Assembly (NCBI GenBank): GCA_014529385.2
Contig: CM043945.1
Location: 2,319,312 to 2,383,311 of the forward strand
Direction of reading: 5' to 3'
Length of the DNA stretch: 64,000 nt
DNA from: Adiantum capillus-veneris
Lineage: Eukaryota > Streptophyta > Polypodiopsida > Polypodiales > Pteridaceae
A program made the translations under genes and the position numbers. A model generated the notes under the pieces. That model was not told where the DNA came from. It saw only the letters and a program-made list of their open reading frames with translations, and did not search any database. Positions 47,887 through 58,905 of the stretch are shown piece by piece; position 1 is the stretch's first letter, and each line of letters starts with the position of its first letter.

Positions 47887-48113
47887 TGTTACCATATACA
47901 TGTGGTAGTGATGTGTGTGAACACACTAGGACCGCTGGGGCATTTTTTCCCTCTTTAGGAGGTCTTTTCCCCCGTGCATTGTATATACGCCCATCACTCT
48001 AGGGCTATCTATCTTTCCATTGCACACTAAGTAATACACTCTCTATTGTGTGCCTTAAGCTTCCTTCGTCTTCTCCAAGCTGTGTGTGTTTCCCTGCAAC
48101 CCTAATTCCAACA
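47887..48113 (+). repeat. 3' LTR of copia B (second copy)
   Basis: 227 bases, ends CCAACA, followed by GAATT. Confidence 0.95.
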
Positions 48114-48263
48114 GAATTGGCTATCTTGAACCTTTGATACTCCTCTTTATATATTGATGAGTAGGTCTATGTTGTGATGCTATCTATAATGGTCATTACA
48201 TTTTAGGTTTCAGTAAACTATGCCAGTAATGGTTCAAAAAGGGCCTTGGATCTCTAGCGAGTT

Positions 48264-48319
<56 letters not shown>

Positions 48320-48829
48320 AGCGAGTAGCACCTCTAGTTTCATTTTATATTTCTTTCGTACCCAAACATGCTATCAGATTTACCAGTTTGTATTATTGAA
48401 AAATTTACCAAAATACCCCTCAAATTTCAAAAATCCCCAAAACACCCTTGTATCTATTTTGGCTGGATTGATCAAGATTTTCTAATCATTATTCTCTTTT
48501 GACAATTGAGATCTTTTCTTGAGTACTTAGCATGTAATTTGTCACAAATTATCCTTCAAAAAAGGCAATTATGTTTGAAAATAATGGAGCGATTCATCTC
48601 CAAAGCCTACATAACCAACTCCCTTAACGACGCTTGTTGACTAAATCTCTTGTTGCCAAAATTAGTCTTTGGGCAACAACGTTCAGGTATCTTTATTAGA
48701 GTTGTAAATAGGCTCTGTGTGTGTGTGTGTGATTGTGTGTGTTGTGCAGCTTGTTTCCAAGTTTGGCTTTCGAGTTCCAAGCTTCTCTTCACACTTACGA
48801 ACATAGTACTATCAGGATCCAGCTCTCTG

Positions 48830-48834
<5 letters not shown>
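48114..48834. repeat. Segmental duplication, copy 1 (partner 49488-50258)
   Basis: Shares with 49488-50258 the order: CTTGAACCTTTGATACTCC, GGGCCTTGGATCTCTAGCGAG, (CT)n, CCCCAAAACACCCTT, GGAGC(G/A)ATTCATCTCC, (TG)n, CTTCACACTTACGAAC. Differences are scattered substitutions, microsatellite length and one insertion of about 45 bases in the second copy. No coding content. Confidence 0.9.
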
Positions 48835-48907
<73 letters not shown>

Positions 48908-48957
48908 CGTTAATTCAAACATTTTTGAATTAACGCACACGAGAGAGAGAGAGAGAG
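48835..48957. repeat. Long inverted repeat (hairpin) built on (CT)n/(GA)n
   Basis: A (CT)35 tract to 48904 is followed by a perfect 15-base stem (GTGCGTTAATTCAAA 48905-48919; partner 48924-48938) around the loop CATT, then (GA)n from 48941. With a 2-base bulge the GA and CT arms extend the stem by about another 17 pairs. Confidence 0.9.
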
Positions 48958-49020
48958 CGCGAATGTTTGAATTAACGCACGCGAGAGAGAGAGAGAGCGC
49001 GAATGTTTGAATTAACGCAC

Positions 49021-49076
<56 letters not shown>
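48939..49076. repeat. Tandem 40-base units and (GA)n
   Basis: Two units of the form GCGCGAATGTTTGAATTAAC + GCACGCGAGAGAG occur at about 48956-49035, repeating the right arm of the adjacent hairpin, followed by (GA)n to 49076. The flank 49077-49153 matches 22006-22090. Confidence 0.85.
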
Positions 49077-49078
<2 letters not shown>

Positions 49079-49157
49079 CATAAGAGTTGTGTGCATATGC
49101 ACAAGAGAGAGCTACATGCATGTATGCTTGCATATCGAATTAGCTCAAGAAACCACT

Positions 49158-49368
49158 ACATGTAGTATTGTCCTAACCATTGTTCACTTAAAAAAGGAGT
49201 TGTTGTAGTTCACAACCAAAAGAACAAAAAGATGTCAAGGTAACTCAGTAAAAGATCACAAAATCTACTAAAACCGTTAATTTTTTTAGAACGATTAAAA
49301 TAGATAGATAGATAGAGAGAGAGAGAGAGAGGAAACCTATGGGTGATGATGATGTGGACGATGATGAT

Positions 49369-49408
<40 letters not shown>

Positions 49409-49482
49409 TTCTACTAGAATGGGCTATCTTGAACCTTTGATACTCCTCTTTATATATTTATGAGTAGGTACCTCTATGTTGT
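49158..49482. repeat. Duplicate of 42119-43000 with inverted core
   Basis: 49158-49246 matches 42119-42213 and 49250-49331 matches 42700-42820. 49332-49371 is the reverse complement of 42830-42869 with one mismatch. The (CT)n and TACTAGAAT(T/G)GG flank that follows is again collinear. Confidence 0.88.
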
Positions 49483-49487
49483 TACTA

Positions 49488-49640
49488 GAATTGGCAATCA
49501 GCTTGAACCTTTGATACTCCTGTTTATATATTGATGAGTAGGTCTATGTTGTGATGCTATCTATAATGGTCATTATATTTTAGGTTTCAGTAAACTATGC
49601 CAGTAATGGTTCAAAAAGGGCCTTGGATCTCTAGCGAGTT

Positions 49641-49676
<36 letters not shown>

Positions 49677-50128
49677 GCTAGTAGCACTTCTAGTTTCATT
49701 TTATATTTCTTTCGTACCTAAACATGGTATCAAATTTACCAGTTTGTCTCATAGGTCATTTTGGCCTCTTGAAGACGTTAATATATTATTGGAAAATTTA
49801 TCAAAATACTCCTCTAATTTGTGGAAATTTCCAAAATATCCCTCAAATTTCAAAAATCCCCAAAACACCCTTTAATCTATTTTGGTTGGATTGATCAAGA
49901 TTTTCTAATCATTATTCTTTTTTGACAATTGAGATCTGTTTTTGAGTACTTAGTGTGTAATTTGTCACAAATTATCCTTCAAAAAAGACAATTATGTTTG
50001 AAAATAATGGAGCAATTCATCTCCAAAGCCTACATAACCAACTCCCTTAACGGCGCTTGCTGACTACATCTCTTGCTGCCAAAATTAGTCTCTGGGCAAC
50101 AACATTCAAGTATCTATATTAGAGTTGT

Positions 50129-50177
<49 letters not shown>

Positions 50178-50258
50178 TGCAGCTTGTTTCCATGTCCGGC
50201 TTTCGAGTTCCGAGCTTCTCTTCACACTTACGAACATAGTACTATCAGGCTCCAGCTT
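49488..50258. repeat. Segmental duplication, copy 2 (partner 48114-48834)
   Basis: See partner. Holds (CT)n at 49643-49674 and (GT)n at 50136-50176. The extra segment near 49750-49795 (CATAGGTCATTTTGGCCTC) is absent from copy 1. Confidence 0.9.
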
Positions 50259-50344
50259 CTCTCTCTCTCTCTCTCTCTCTCTGGCCTCGGCTATGAAAAG
50301 CTCCGCATCTCTCATTCTCTCTTGCCTCGGCTATGAAAAGCTCC

Positions 50345-50379
<35 letters not shown>

Positions 50380-50460
50380 GCCTCGGCTATGAAAAGCTCC
50401 GCATCTCTCCAACTCTCTCTCTCTCTCTCTCTCTCCTATGAGAAGCTCCGCATCTCTCCC
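50259..50460. repeat. Minisatellite, four units separated by (CT)n
   Basis: The unit CCTCGGCTATGAAAAGCTCC + GCATCTCTC occurs near 50284, 50325, 50381 and (shortened, with GAGAAG) 50436. CT runs of different length separate the units. Confidence 0.92.
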
Positions 50461-51226
50461 TTCCCCCATTATCGTGCCGTTTTCAAGTTCAACAAGTGAT
50501 ATAATCACAAGGCCTGCCAATATTGAAGAGATGCACCAAGTAACGAGGGAAAGGCAACCCTTTGTTGGCATATTATGGTAGTATGGCCATATTAGTTTAC
50601 AATTGAGTCAACGACTAGGGCCTATACCAGTTACATATGTGAAAAAAATGTAGCAATGTGCATTTAAATAATCAATTTTCTAATGTTTAGATTTTGAATC
50701 ATAATTCTTCATCAGCAAGATCATTAGGCAGCTCCGGGTGAGGTGTCTTACCCTTGAAACTTCTTAATCGATCCTGGCACAGATGTTTACAACAAAGAGT
50801 AGACTTTCCATTGCCTGGAAGTCTCACTACGTTTACAAGACCCTTTGATCTTGTCAAGTACAAGTTGCACAGTAGTGAGGATGGACAGAGTAATTTTAAA
50901 AAAAATACAATAACCCTCTACGTACATTTATTTGTAATATTTTTGTTTAGATTAATCCTTTTTTATCATATCTTAACTCAAAAAAATTGTATTTTTACAT
51001 ATATACACACACCTAGAAGGTCATTTTTGGTGTTTGTCCTCATATATTTGTAGAATCAAGTTAAATAAGGACATAACTAGTCGGGTTCACAAAAAATTTC
51101 CATAATAAAACACCAAAACCAAAAATAATAGAAAATAATGTCCCTTTTTTGCACACTGGGTTCGCATTGGCAATGCCTCCCCCCCTCCGAGTTGGAGTCC
51201 TCCTAGACAATGGTGTATCGCCCTAG
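50461..51226. other. Intergenic, no gene seen
   Basis: AT-rich; only short frames without domains. Confidence 0.5.
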
Positions 51227-51390
51227 GTAAGTGCATCAAAAAATCACTAAAAGAATGAACACATGATTCTAAGCACCAGAGCTAGTTCAGATACTTGTTG
51301 CAGAACGAGTAAGTGCATCAACAAATCATTGAAAGAATGAACACATGATTTTAAGCACCAGAGCTAGTTCGGATACTTGTTGCAGAACGA
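51227..51390. repeat. Tandem duplication, 82-base unit, two copies
   Basis: 51227-51308 and 51309-51390 both begin GTAAGTGCATCAA and contain AAGCACCAGAGCTAGTTC; five or so differences. Confidence 0.92.
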
Positions 51391-51590
51391 GTTTTCATCA
51401 TGCTAATGAAGATCTGATGTAGCTCTAGCCTAGAATATTTGAGAGTGCAGACAACACAAAGGATTAAAATGCAAGCATTAACGACACAAGTACTACACCT
51501 GAGACACGCACCGCATGCCTTATGAGCCAGAGAAATCATGCCTCTCTAGAGGTGGAATGTTACTGCAAATGGTTGATCGAGCAAATTCTC

Positions 51591-54390
51591 TCAATTCAGT
51601 GGGTCAAGTCCACTATGAGAAGAGAGCATTTCTAAAGCCTTGTGCCATTCTGCCAAGTCATTGCGAGCTGAGTTGGGTTGTTCCTCTTCAAATTCCTTCC
51701 ATTTTGCTTGCCACTTATCAAGCTTAAGCTTGCAGTAGTGCGGCTTCAACTCCTAGGGACTAGGGAGTGAGCTTGAAAAACATGCATAGGATACGTTGCT
51801 GAGGAGCGGCAGCGAGACAAACGTGCACAATTCACGCATGGGTCATTTTGAAGATTGAGACGTACTCCCCAAAGAGAAGCGGTAGGACAAGGTTACTGGT
51901 GCAAGTAGCATGGGAGAAGCGAAAGGGGAAATAGAGGCCAGGAGACTGGCTATGGTGGGTGACGTCCAGGAGGTTGGAGCAGGAGTTGATCAGCTTGCCA
52001 TAGAGCTTTCCTGAAAATGTCATCTGTGGAACAGTACTGTGTGATAGAAAATCGTCATCCTTCCCAACGCCTGGAAGAAGATGATGGTCAATGTCGTTGA
52101 CACTGCATCTGGCAACAACAGCAGCATGGAAGCCACACATGATTAATATTTGGTGAGGGTAGATGACTAGCTAACTAGCAGATTTCTATTGCACAAGCAC
52201 CAAAACATACGGTTGAACAAGCAGCAGATGATGAATTGCAGATTTACAAGACCCGAAAACAATGGATGAACAAGCAGCAGGTTATGAAGTGCAAGCTTAA
52301 GAATAGGTGATGAATCACAGGAGCCAGAACAGCAGGCAAACACTACAGCCTACATGCTAAGCCCTACAATATATTGCAAGGTCTTGCAAGGGGACACCAG
52401 CTCAAGAGTCATGATCCTATGGATTGCATCATTTTTAGTGTGCTGATTGGCCCTCCACTATTGAAGAAATTGGAAGGCCCTCGACCCCTATAGGCCCTTC
52501 TTGCAAACGGGTTGCAAGTTGCAGCTAGTCAAGCATTGCAACCACGTTACCACACATTAACTATGGCTTGCTCCACAGTCAGATCCAGATACACGGGTGA
52601 CGGTCCTGGTCCTGGTCCTGGATGGAACGTCAAGGAAGGAAACGGACTAGTAGCATCCATCCTTCCCCTCTCATTATGACACATCATTGAGCCGAGAGCC
52701 CCTTCATTTCCCATCATCACAGATCTATAATATGTATCCAGTAACCAGTTTATTGTTTCAAATATTTAACCACTTGAGTGGCACAAAGTGTTGCCGATGT
52801 TTCATTACATGTCACAGGGAAACATGCTTAATCATAACAGAGTAATTATTTTTGGCATGTTCAATTTTGCGAGAAATAAGGAAACTCAGATCTGTGCACG
52901 AACAGGCCCCCTAAGAAACTAGGAAGAGCATTCATAATACAAGCGCTTGACTCTTGAGCATGAAACTCTGCAACCGAAAAGCAAAAACTTAAATAGGATA
53001 GATTACTAAAGTGTTCGAAAACACACTGAGGCATACACTTGACTCCCAACCCTGTAAATCTGCAAACGAAGAGAAAAACCTAAACCGGGATGAATCAAAC
53101 TAAAAATTTGAAAAAGTTTGAAGGAGTCTCACCATGCATGAATCTGGAAATGAACTCCATGAGGTAAGCGCCAACAAGCAGCCCTCTGGAACCACCAACG
53201 TTATGAGTAAGACATCGGGTTGGGTTGCAAGCAAGTGCAGGGCTGCAAGCGCATGGACAGAGAAAGGAGAAATCCTATGCATCGGTAGGCCACCACTAGC
53301 TGAACAAAAGGATTGGCATGAGCACTCATTCATGAAGCCCTGGCAACCCTAACTTGCCCTCAAGGCTCAACTGCAATACCTCATCGAATAAACACGCAAC
53401 AACGATGTGCGTCAAGTCCCTGGGGCAGCTTTGCCAAGTCTGCGACATCGCTGCCTCGTGCCCACCCTCATCTCCTCAAGGGTTGTGCCAAATGTCTCTT
53501 CCACGTTCAACCATTGCAAGTTTCATGGCTCATGTAACATTGAAACTCCATGTTAACTTACGCTAATCATATGGTAGCATAGAAGTCCAAACTCCTTTCT
53601 TGGTAAATTAGAATTCATTTCACATTTCAAAGCTCAAGAAATGTCTATCATTAGATTTACACACTCTTCAGTGCCCACTATCTTATTTCAACCAATCAAC
53701 CTTTTTGACCTATCAAAAAAATGCTTGAAAATACAACATGATCTTTTCTCTATTTTAGTCAGCAAAAAGAGAAGCCATCTCTATAGCCTTTGCCTTTTGG
53801 GCAGGCCAAAAATGTCAGCGAAGGCAAGGGAAAAAGGAGAAATTTTGCTCGAAAATAGACAAAATTAGTGTAAAAACCCAAAAAATAAACCTAATTTTCC
53901 TCTTGAAAAAATTGAAGAAAGGAAATTCTGTATGCTTCGAAAAATGACTACGCTCTCGCCTCGCCCGTTCGAACCCTGCAGCTTCGTGTACCTTGCAAGT
54001 AAAGATTCGCTCTCTACTTCTTGCCTCATGATCCCTCATCACCTCTGCCAATGTCCAAAGTACTCAGCAACGCTATGACAGTCCCCAATATCTTCAGCCA
54101 GTTATCCCTCGACCTCTCACGGGAGCCTGTCAAGCTTATCAACCTCACCAGCGAGCCCCTGCATCCCTCAGTTACCTTCACCACCAGTACCCTCATCGCC
54201 ACCCTTCCGACCATTGGTGCTTCCCACACTGCCTACCGCAGCACCCATTGACCTGGTCGAGCATGTGAGGCAGTTGCAGCAAGCTCTGGTTGAGGTCACT
54301 CAAAGCTTGGACCATTGTCGTCCTCACTGCTCTCTGCAGAGGAGCTGGACCCCACTTCTGCCAGTGCATGCTCGATTCGCGTGAGCAGAC

Positions 54391-54452
<62 letters not shown>

Positions 54453-57400
54453 CATCATATGCATCATGATGGTGAACCTACAAACGCTTTGTGAGATCTA
54501 GAAGTCCTCATTAGAGATGGTCCTTATTTGGTGCAATCACCTCACTTGCTTCTCAAACGAGTACACCTTGAGAAGTTCCAGCATCTATTGGAGCTTCTCT
54601 AGTTCATTACAAACAAAGCAATCAATTGAGGAGTTCATACCCATATCAAGCCCAAGACCCCCAACTATTTAATTGGTGCTATTAAGCCATTGATTATTCA
54701 ATTTGGGCCAAATTTCCAACTAAGCAACATGGTAAGCCCATGGGAAATACCCATAACAATTTGACTATTACAACAACATTTGGCTCAAGATATTGTGAAT
54801 CTAGTGTTACACTAAGACAATTGATTGAAAATATTGCCTTAATTGGAATCATACATAGTAGAGATTCAACACAACCAACACGACATTCTCAAATAGCATG
54901 CTACTTGGCATTCACATTGGACAAAGCTTTTCTACCATCACAGTTTCCCATAAGTGCACAATGTCTACGAAAAAATATTTTCTCCATTTGATTTATCATA
55001 CTCAAAGATCCACTATTCCATCCAAAGGCTCCACAAGCTGGCAAATAGCAAGTTTCTTCGTTCGGATGATTTGTCAATCTCTACATTTGCTTTAAGGGTT
55101 TTCCCTTGACACTGAAATACAAACAAGCCATTTTCAATTCCCTTTATGCAATCATATGTGTCAATTGTGTCATCATTCTTGAGTTACTACCTGCATATTT
55201 TTGTTTTGGTTGTCTAGTTTGATAGCTGCTTCATTTCATGTCATCTTATGCCAAGCACATGAAGCAATTGCGAAGAGCCAAATAAATTCTTGAGGGACAC
55301 CCAAAGAGAAGAAGCACCAAAAACTTAGCAAGTATCTGCTATCATCTTCAACATCAAGAGGAGCTACTTGAAAACTAAGATAAAGGATGCATCAACATCA
55401 ATCTCTTAGCATTAAATTCAAGTCTCTAAGCATTCTCTTGCTATATCTCATGTAAATGGTGGACATTCTGTTTTGTGTGTGCTAAAGCAAATACAATCAA
55501 TAATCTCTATAGCCACAATGCTCTATATTCAACAAAAGACCCTTTTCTACCCCAAAAGTGTTGTGAACCCTATGGGAAATTGCTTGGTGCTTCTCCATTG
55601 ATTTGTTAAGATAAGATGGTTTCTACAAGCACACTTAGCATCACTAAATAAACTCAATAGCATATTAAGCATCGCTTGCCTAGGATTATCTACAAATAGT
55701 CTTAGCATCTTAATCCATTCTACAGCCTATTTTCATTTACATATTAAGCTTTGTGGCTGAGGTATTTCATACTGAAATTCACAAGCACCAATGATGTGCG
55801 GGTCTTGTGTATACTCTCGACATATTTTAAACTTTCAATCCCTCAAATTGAATGTGATAGAACTGCAAGAATCTTTTATTTTACTATTTGTTTGGGGTAA
55901 TAATTGTGTCGCTTTTCTTTATCCTTGGACAGCTCCGCCAAGGGTGGCTTGGAAATAAGCAAGCTAAGTACAAGTTTAGCGATTTTGGCCCTTAGAAAGT
56001 CCTCTCAACTTAATAGTGGCCCATTTAAAATCTTTTGAAGCGGTGGTGTTTTGAAGAACAAATATTCTCTTTTGCTTTTCAAAAAAGGTCATGAGTGAAC
56101 CAACACCTCTTGACTTTTGGCTGCATTTCTGTGGGTTTACAGCCACCCAGGCATGTGTGGTGCTCAAACATATAGGCAAACTTAAACCCCTCTTCTGAAG
56201 ATTTGAAGGTGCTGCTTTTTATGTCTAAAACTTTTAATAAATCCCGAAGTGATCTTTTTCTTTTGAGCTGAAGATAATGCAGCGATATGTGCAAGCAAGA
56301 GCCTACCCCTTCACATTCCTTGTCCCAATTCTCCCTGTTCATTTCTTATTCAAATGCTTTTCTCCTGCAGAGGCTTATGCCTTCCTCTGCCCTGCTCCGA
56401 GGAATTTCTTTAGGTAAATGGTTTCTATGTGAGCTTGATCCACAGGAATATTCCCATGTTTTTTAGGCTCAACCACCACTTCATATAAGCTTTAGGTCCA
56501 AGGGAGAAACCCACTTCAGGTACTTGATACTCAAGTGGCTTAGTTATTCAACATTGTACTAACAGAGCCTCTTCGCTTAGACCACGTATTTGTACCTATA
56601 GCAAACCAGCTTGGTCCATCAAGGTGCCCATTCTTATCGGCACTTCAATCATTGGGTTTTTTTACCTTCTTCATCAAGTTACCTACATGTTTGATTGACA
56701 ATTCCCTTTTATCAGCAAATGAAGAGTAGATACAAAACTCTGATAAGACCATTGATAACAGTCGTCCCAATCTTCTGACAATCCCTGTACTCAATCTTGG
56801 TCATGGCCCCATATCCCTAATCTCAGCTTGAGTGCGGGTCACATGTGCTATTGCTGGAATGTACCATAACCCCAAAGCATGCAGCTTCCTCAGACATCAT
56901 TACACTTAACTCAAGAAATTCTGTCAGCTGGTATATAGCGTACATATGTATCTTTGGAGTTGAAGATCCACAATTCCTCTCAATTTTCAAAGAGCTCATG
57001 TTGCTTACATAATGGAACATGCCAATCCTCTACCAGTCCCCATACTCTGAAGTAGTCTCAGTTAGGGTTGGTAATCTCCCCATGCGCGTGTGTTGCATGT
57101 GCTAACTGCTGTAAGGTATTACAAACCATAAGCATGCACCTTCCTCAAAAAATCGTCATTGCACTTAACAGAAGAAAAGTCGCCAGCTGGTAGATAGTGT
57201 ACATATCTTCAAATTCACATACAAAGGAAGACACTGTCACAAGAGAAGGATAGTGTATACATCTTCTGATATCAGAAAAAGAGGATCGTATCAAGGGCAT
57301 TATCAATCACTCACATCATAACATCTGCCATCCTTCCTCTGAGCACATAATATGACTATCGTGTACCAAAGACTTGCCTTTGTTGCTTTGTGAAATGGTA

Positions 57401-57742
57401 AACATCGGAGCCCCGTCTCCCTTTCTTTCCAATTCCAGAGCTCTCTCACACAGGTCCCTGAAATCTTCTGCAATATTTCAAAAAAACAAATCACAATTCC
57501 ACGATTTATATGCTGACCTGAGCTAAGCTTAATCTTATATGCTGACCTTGGTTCCGACAATAAAAGCCGAGTGCGAGAGATGGATCAAGAGCACCCAATG
57601 GCATTCGCTTCACATTCCTACGAAGGTGGTACATCCATCAAGAAACCATAATTAGCTTATTAGATAAAGAGCATACAAATACCAACCTGCAATGGTATGT
57701 GCTTCTATCAGCCTTTGGATTATCTGGTGATACTAGACAGAC
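51591..57742 (-). CDS. Multi-exon host gene, product not recognised
   Basis: Three exons join in phase: 57687-57742 (VCLVSPDNPKADRSTYHC), 57547-57617 (VKRMPLGALDPSLALGFYC) and 57378-57467 (EDFRDLCERALELERKGDG ... TISQSNK). The split codons AG|G and G|AA are intact, and acceptors end in CAG/TAG. The third donor is GC (GCAAGT). The last exon, 51591-51752, is open for 53 codons (KLKLDKWQAKWKEFEEEQPN, ending GLDPLN) and preceded by CCCTAG. Further likely exons are 56845-56970 (YQLTEFLELSVMMSEEAAC), 53133-53242 (LLVGAYLMEFISRFMHG in one frame), about 52905-52967 (HAQESSACIMNALPSFLGG) and 52551-52724 (GNEGALGSMMCHNERGRMD, PGPGPGPSPVYLDLTVEQAI). Upstream exons may lie near 58420-58560. No domain is identified, and exons between 53250 and 56840 are not resolved. 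The absence of stops in phase-matched exons argues for a functional gene. Confidence 0.5.
53250..56820. other. Probable intronic stretch, no supported exon
   Basis: Mostly AT-rich. (CT)28 lies at 54394-54449. Minus-strand frames near 54030-54380 and 56080-56340 are open but lack convincing splice sites and domains; either could hold an exon of the host gene. Confidence 0.35.
56760..57240. repeat. Tandem exon-containing duplication, about 255-base offset
   Basis: About 56760-57000 and 57015-57240 are similar (GCATGCA(G/C)CTTCCTCA at 56877 and 57132; ACTTAAC, CAGCTGGTA(T/G)ATAG). On the minus strand the first reads YQLTEFLELSVMMSEE without a stop; the second reads YQLATFLLLSAMTIF and then TGA, so it looks like a dead exon copy. 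Confidence 0.7.
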
Positions 57743-58634
57743 CTGTGGCAAAGAGAAAAGTAAAATTGAAGCTGAACAAACAAGATCATTGGAAGAGAAG
57801 TGACCAAAAAAGATGAGCCACTAGCACATCGTATCAGTAACAAATTCATTTTCCACTGATAAGATATTGTACAAAAGCCATGTTTCGCATAGACTATATG
57901 GAATTTTCTGCTGCACTATACGCTCACAAGATTAAAAAGGAAATTATGCACAAAAAACAATCAAGTGACGCATAAATCTATGAAGAAAGAAGATGATACA
58001 TAGAATATTCTACTTAAAATTAACCGCTACTCCGATGGAAATACGCAAAAGATTGGCATTATGAATTGAGCTTTATAATTTTGGCAAGATAAATTAGACA
58101 CATGAAAGGGAATGATCTTTAGTTTTTACCAAAACTCAATTTTACTCTCCTTCACACCAAGAACAAAAGATAGAGCAAAGACTGGGTCCTTAAACTTACA
58201 AACACTTATAACCAGAAATACATAGGACAAAAGTTCAATCACTTAATATGTAAAACAAGCTATCACCTAAAATGACAATCTACAATGTAAGGGCTTCAAC
58301 TGAAACATCAGACGACAAATTTAAACACAATCTTCAAAACTTAGACAATATACAACCTTTACTTCACTGTTTATCAGTGAAAGGTCGTCACTTTATCACA
58401 TATAGCTTGGACATTAGCTATATTATCCCCAATCACTGTTAAAGGTGGCAGCGGAAGATAGACAGCTATGGCTGAAAACAGCAGCAACAGGTGCACCACC
58501 TCTTTTATCCAATGGCAGACACTTTTCAGCGACATCCGAATGTGAATCTCCGAGAGAAACCACGTCGCCGAGATCTCCTGGATCTGCAAAGACACTGCAG
58601 GTGGAGAGTCATCTAGGGCAGGAGAGAGAAATGC

Positions 58635-58637
<3 letters not shown>
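57743..58637. other. Probable intron and 5' part of the host gene
   Basis: 57743-58370 is AT-rich without ORFs. 58420-58560 on the minus strand is more GC-rich and open in two frames, one reading DLGDVVSLGDSHSDVAEKCL after a possible TTTGCAG acceptor. Too uncertain to call as an exon. Confidence 0.35.

Positions 58638-58676
<39 letters not shown>
58638..58676. repeat. Microsatellite (GA)19
   Basis: Uninterrupted AG repeat, 5' of the host gene on its strand. Confidence 0.97.
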
Positions 58677-58680
<4 letters not shown>

Positions 58681-58905
58681 AACGTCGTAGGAAACTATCC
58701 CAAGAGACCTTAAAGATCTAGCCGATGAGGGGAGAGAGAGATTCCATTATCGTCCTCGGAGGTCAAATATGACCTATGGGACCAAGAAAACGTGTACAAT
58801 AGAGGCTCCTCTATTTAAGAGGGTACAACGTCTGCAATGGCACATATAGATGTGGTGGGGAGAGGGGCTAGGGGGGTGATACAACAAAATTGCAACAAAT
58901 GTTGC

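Larger units (their letters stand above)
43011..48113 (+). mobile_element. Ty1/copia retrotransposon, family B, most complete copy
   Basis: LTRs at 43011-43237 and 47887-48113, duplication GAATT on both sides (43006-43010, 48114-48118), a perfect priming site TGGTATCAGAGC (43240-43251) and purine tract CCAGGGGAGATT. The two LTRs show about seven differences by eye. The interior carries all copia domains, with only a few breaks. The empty site can be read from the flanking duplicate copies (TACTAGAATTGG at 49483). Confidence 0.96.

Noticed and set aside
50259-50460. CRISPR-like array
   Set aside because: The spacers are CT microsatellite of varied length, there are only four units, and the DNA is clearly eukaryotic.
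51832-52140. 102-codon minus-strand frame as a complete small gene
   Set aside because: It lies within the host-gene region and may contain an exon, but its start is preceded by no promoter signal and a second frame over the same bases is equally plausible.
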